A stretch of 15,986 nt of DNA. Source: CAZHTS01 sp964535315 (GTDB lineage Bacteria; Chloroflexota; Anaerolineae; Anaerolineales; Anaerolineaceae). Where the stretch lies: positions 1 to 15,986 of the forward strand of contig CAZHTS010000100.1 of the NCBI GenBank assembly GCA_964535315.1, written 5' to 3'. Below the pieces are notes generated by a model. That model ran no database searches, was not told the origin of the DNA, and worked only from the letters and a program-made list of their open reading frames with translations. A program made the translations under genes and the position numbers. How positions within the stretch are numbered: the stretch's first letter is position 1; every line of letters starts with the position of its first letter. Shown one piece after another: positions 14,622-15,986 of this stretch.

Positions 14622-15319
14622 AAGAAGGCAGGCTCAAGATTCTGGTGGCCGACGATGAGGAGGCCATCCGGCGTTTTTTGCAGGCTTCGTTGTCTGCTTA
14701 TCAGCATACCATCCTGGAGGCCGAGACGGGCGAACAGGCGCTGCAGTTGTTGGCCGAGCAGCGCCCTAACCTGCTCATCCTGGATCTGGGGCTGCCGGAT
14801 CTGGACGGGGTGGATGTGGTGCGCGAGGCGCGCCGTTTCAGCAGCATCCCGATCATCATTCTGTCGGTGCGCAACCGCGAGGAAGACAAGATCGACGCCC
14901 TGGATGCCGGGGCGGATGATTATCTGACCAAGCCGTTTGGAGTGGGCGAACTGCTGGCGCGCATCCGCGGCGTGATGCGGCGGGTCAACGACGCCGTTGT
15001 GGACGAGACCTTTACCGTGGGCGGTTTGAAGCTGGACCTGGGCCGCAGGCAGGTGACCCTGAACGGCGTCGAGGTGGCGTTGACCCCCACCGAATTTGAT
15101 CTGCTCAAGATCCTGATGCAGAACACCGGCAAGGTGCTCACCCATCATTTCATCATCGAAAAAATTTGGGGCACACACGTGGGCGACGAGGCGCGCCTGC
15201 TGCGGGTCAATATCAGCAACCTGCGCCACAAGATCGAGCCGGACCCCAACCGGCCCAGTTATATCCAGACCGAACTGGGCGTCGGCTATCGCATCCGCGA
15301 CGAAGGCGGTCGACTATGA
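14618..15319 (+). CDS. kdpE: KdpE response regulator, OmpR/PhoB family
   Basis: This 233-residue regulator has a receiver domain (about 6-120) with the acidic pocket D12/D13, phospho-acceptor D56 in LILDLGLPD, switch residue S83 in IILSVR, and K105 in YLTKPFG. A winged-helix DNA-binding domain (about 133-231) contains LTPTEFDLLKIL, the recognition-helix region LLRVNISNLRHKIE, and the terminal wing hairpin YIQTELGVGYRI. KdpE receives phosphate from KdpD and activates K+-uptake genes. The ATG overlaps the kdpD stop (ATGA), with a purine-rich ribosome binding site inside the kdpD end, so translation is coupled. The nearest candidate target is the 11-bp-period repeat in front of kimA, at the head of this operon. 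The pair KdpD/KdpE is secure; the target is inferred. Confidence 0.94.
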   Translation: MKEGRLKILVADDEEAIRRFLQASLSAYQHTILEAETGEQALQLLAEQRPNLLILDLGLPDLDGVDVVREARRFSSIPIIILSVRNREEDKIDALDAGADDYLTKPFGVGELLARIRGVMRRVNDAVVDETFTVGGLKLDLGRRQVTLNGVEVALTPTEFDLLKILMQNTGKVLTHHFIIEKIWGTHVGDEARLLRVNISNLRHKIEPDPNRPSYIQTELGVGYRIRDEGGRL

Positions 15320-15328
15320 AAAGCGCGC

Positions 15329-15347
15329 AAACCGGAGCGCGGTTTTT
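15329..15347 (+). terminator. Weak intrinsic terminator after kdpE
   Basis: AAACCG (15329-15334), a 5-nt loop, and CGGTTT (15340-15345) form a 6-bp stem that runs into TTTTT. The stem is short, so read-through into the DPSL gene is possible. Confidence 0.4.
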
Positions 15348-15358
15348 GTGAAGCGGTG

Positions 15359-15364
15359 TACAAT
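15359..15364 (+). promoter_or_regulatory. Candidate -10 box for the DPSL gene
   Basis: TACAAT matches five of six bases of TATAAT and is preceded by TG. It lies 47 bp before the ATG. No convincing -35 is found 16-18 bp upstream, where the kdpE terminator stem lies. The ribosome binding site AAAGGAG (15397-15403) follows. Confidence 0.4.
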
Positions 15365-15411
15365 AAAGACAGCAAAGCAGTTTTCACCTCAAACAGAAAG
15401 GAGCGCTAGAA

Positions 15412-15912
15412 ATGGGAACCAAAGGACGCGAAATCGTTGGCATGGATGTGAATGAACTGTTGGCGATGCTCAATCGAGCCTTCGCCGATGAGTGGCTGGC
15501 CTACTACCAGTACTGGCTGGGGGCCAAGGTGGTCAAGGGACCGATGAAGGACGCGGTGGCTTCTGAACTGCTGCTGCACGCCACCGAAGAACTGGCGCAC
15601 GCCGATATGCTGGCGCTGCGCATCATCCAGTTGGGCGGCACGCCGCTGCTCAATCCTTCGGACTGGTACCAACACACCCATTGCGGTTACGACGCCCCGA
15701 CAGATGCTTTCGTCAAGGTGATCCTTGAGCAGAACGTCAAGGGCGAACAGTGCGCCATCAGCGTGTATCAGGAACTGTTGCAACAGGTCAAGGACAAGGA
15801 CCCGGTGACGTATAACATCGTCCTGACCATCCTGCAGCAGGAAGTGGAGCACGAAGAGGATTTGCAGGCGTTGCAAGAGGACATCGAGTCGTTGATCGGC
15901 ATACATCGCTAG
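15412..15912 (+). CDS. DPSL (thioferritin-like) ferritin-family protein
   Basis: This 166-residue protein has a four-helix di-iron layout. Likely ligands are E27 in ADEWLAYYQ, E60-x-x-H63 in EELAHAD, a third-helix Glu (E112 is the best candidate), and E144-x-x-H147 in EVEHEED. Two cysteines, C91 (HTHCGYDAP) and C114 (GEQCAIS), sit next to the expected metal centre. Such a pair is characteristic of Dps-like DPSL proteins, or thioferritins, described in Sulfolobus and Pyrococcus, which form 12-subunit shells and detoxify peroxide with Fe(II). There is no signal peptide, so it should be cytoplasmic. AAAGGAG lies 8 nt before the ATG. It follows kdpE by 92 nt with a weak terminator and its own -10, so it is probably a separate unit. 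The alternative is a generic bacterioferritin-related protein, but the cysteines favour DPSL. Confidence 0.82.
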   Translation: MGTKGREIVGMDVNELLAMLNRAFADEWLAYYQYWLGAKVVKGPMKDAVASELLLHATEELAHADMLALRIIQLGGTPLLNPSDWYQHTHCGYDAPTDAFVKVILEQNVKGEQCAISVYQELLQQVKDKDPVTYNIVLTILQQEVEHEEDLQALQEDIESLIGIHR

Positions 15913-15935
15913 CAACAAGCTAGATAAGCCAGACC

Positions 15936-15971
15936 AGTCCTCGCAGGTTTCTAAAACCTGCGAGGACTTTT
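15936..15971 (+). terminator. Strong intrinsic terminator after the DPSL gene
   Basis: A perfect 15-bp stem (15936-15950 with 15954-15968) closes on the 3-nt loop CTA and runs into TTTT. It begins 24 nt after the stop codon. The perfect AGTCCTCGCAGGTTT arm is longer than most terminators need, so it could also be one copy of a dispersed palindromic repeat. Confidence 0.8.
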
Positions 15972-15986
15972 GTATCCCAACCCATT

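Overview
The window is a GC-rich, gene-dense bacterial chromosome fragment with short intergenic gaps. Ten complete genes and one 5'-truncated gene are supported. Codon usage looks uniform, and I found no insertion sequence, integrase, tRNA, rRNA or CRISPR array. The gene content (FN3-repeat exported protein, DUF4405/DUF2202 pair, KimA-type transporter with KdpD/KdpE, thioferritin-like DPSL) would fit Chloroflexota (Anaerolineae or a relative). That placement is an inference from style and content; no marker gene is present.

Layout. (1) 1-1287 (+): the C-terminal part of a protein with four tandem fibronectin type III-like repeats, three of which carry a cysteine pair. (2) 1294-3283 (-): a two-gene unit of a class C beta-lactamase-like serine hydrolase followed by a GNAT acetyltransferase. 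(3) 3448-4896 (+): a divergent two-gene unit of a DUF4405 four-helix membrane protein with duplicated histidine motifs and an exported DUF2202 ferritin-like protein. A CTGCA direct repeat with 11-bp period precedes it. (4) 4948-8703 (-): an Upf1/Dna2-type SF1B helicase followed 3 nt later by a UvrD-like SF1A helicase with a degenerate NERD-type N-terminus. Its promoter sits so close to the start codon that the transcript is probably leaderless. (5) 8867-9781 (+): a lone SAM-dependent methyltransferase of the leucine carboxyl methyltransferase/TIGR00027 type. (6) 10020-15319 (+): a KimA-like K+ importer, a full-length KdpD sensor kinase and a KdpE response regulator. They are tightly spaced and preceded by a PhoB/KdpE-like direct repeat, a -10 box and a leader of about 125 nt. 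(7) 15412-15912 (+): a DPSL (thioferritin) protein ending in a very strong terminator-like hairpin.

How the genes may work together. The clearest module is potassium homeostasis. KdpD/KdpE normally control KdpFABC, but here they are co-transcribed with a KimA-type importer and no kdpFABC genes are in view, so the two-component system probably controls KimA. The two helicases form the most plausible poorly described system, a candidate nucleic-acid processing or defence pair. The DUF4405-DUF2202 unit and the DPSL protein suggest iron or redox handling, with possible heme and di-iron sites.
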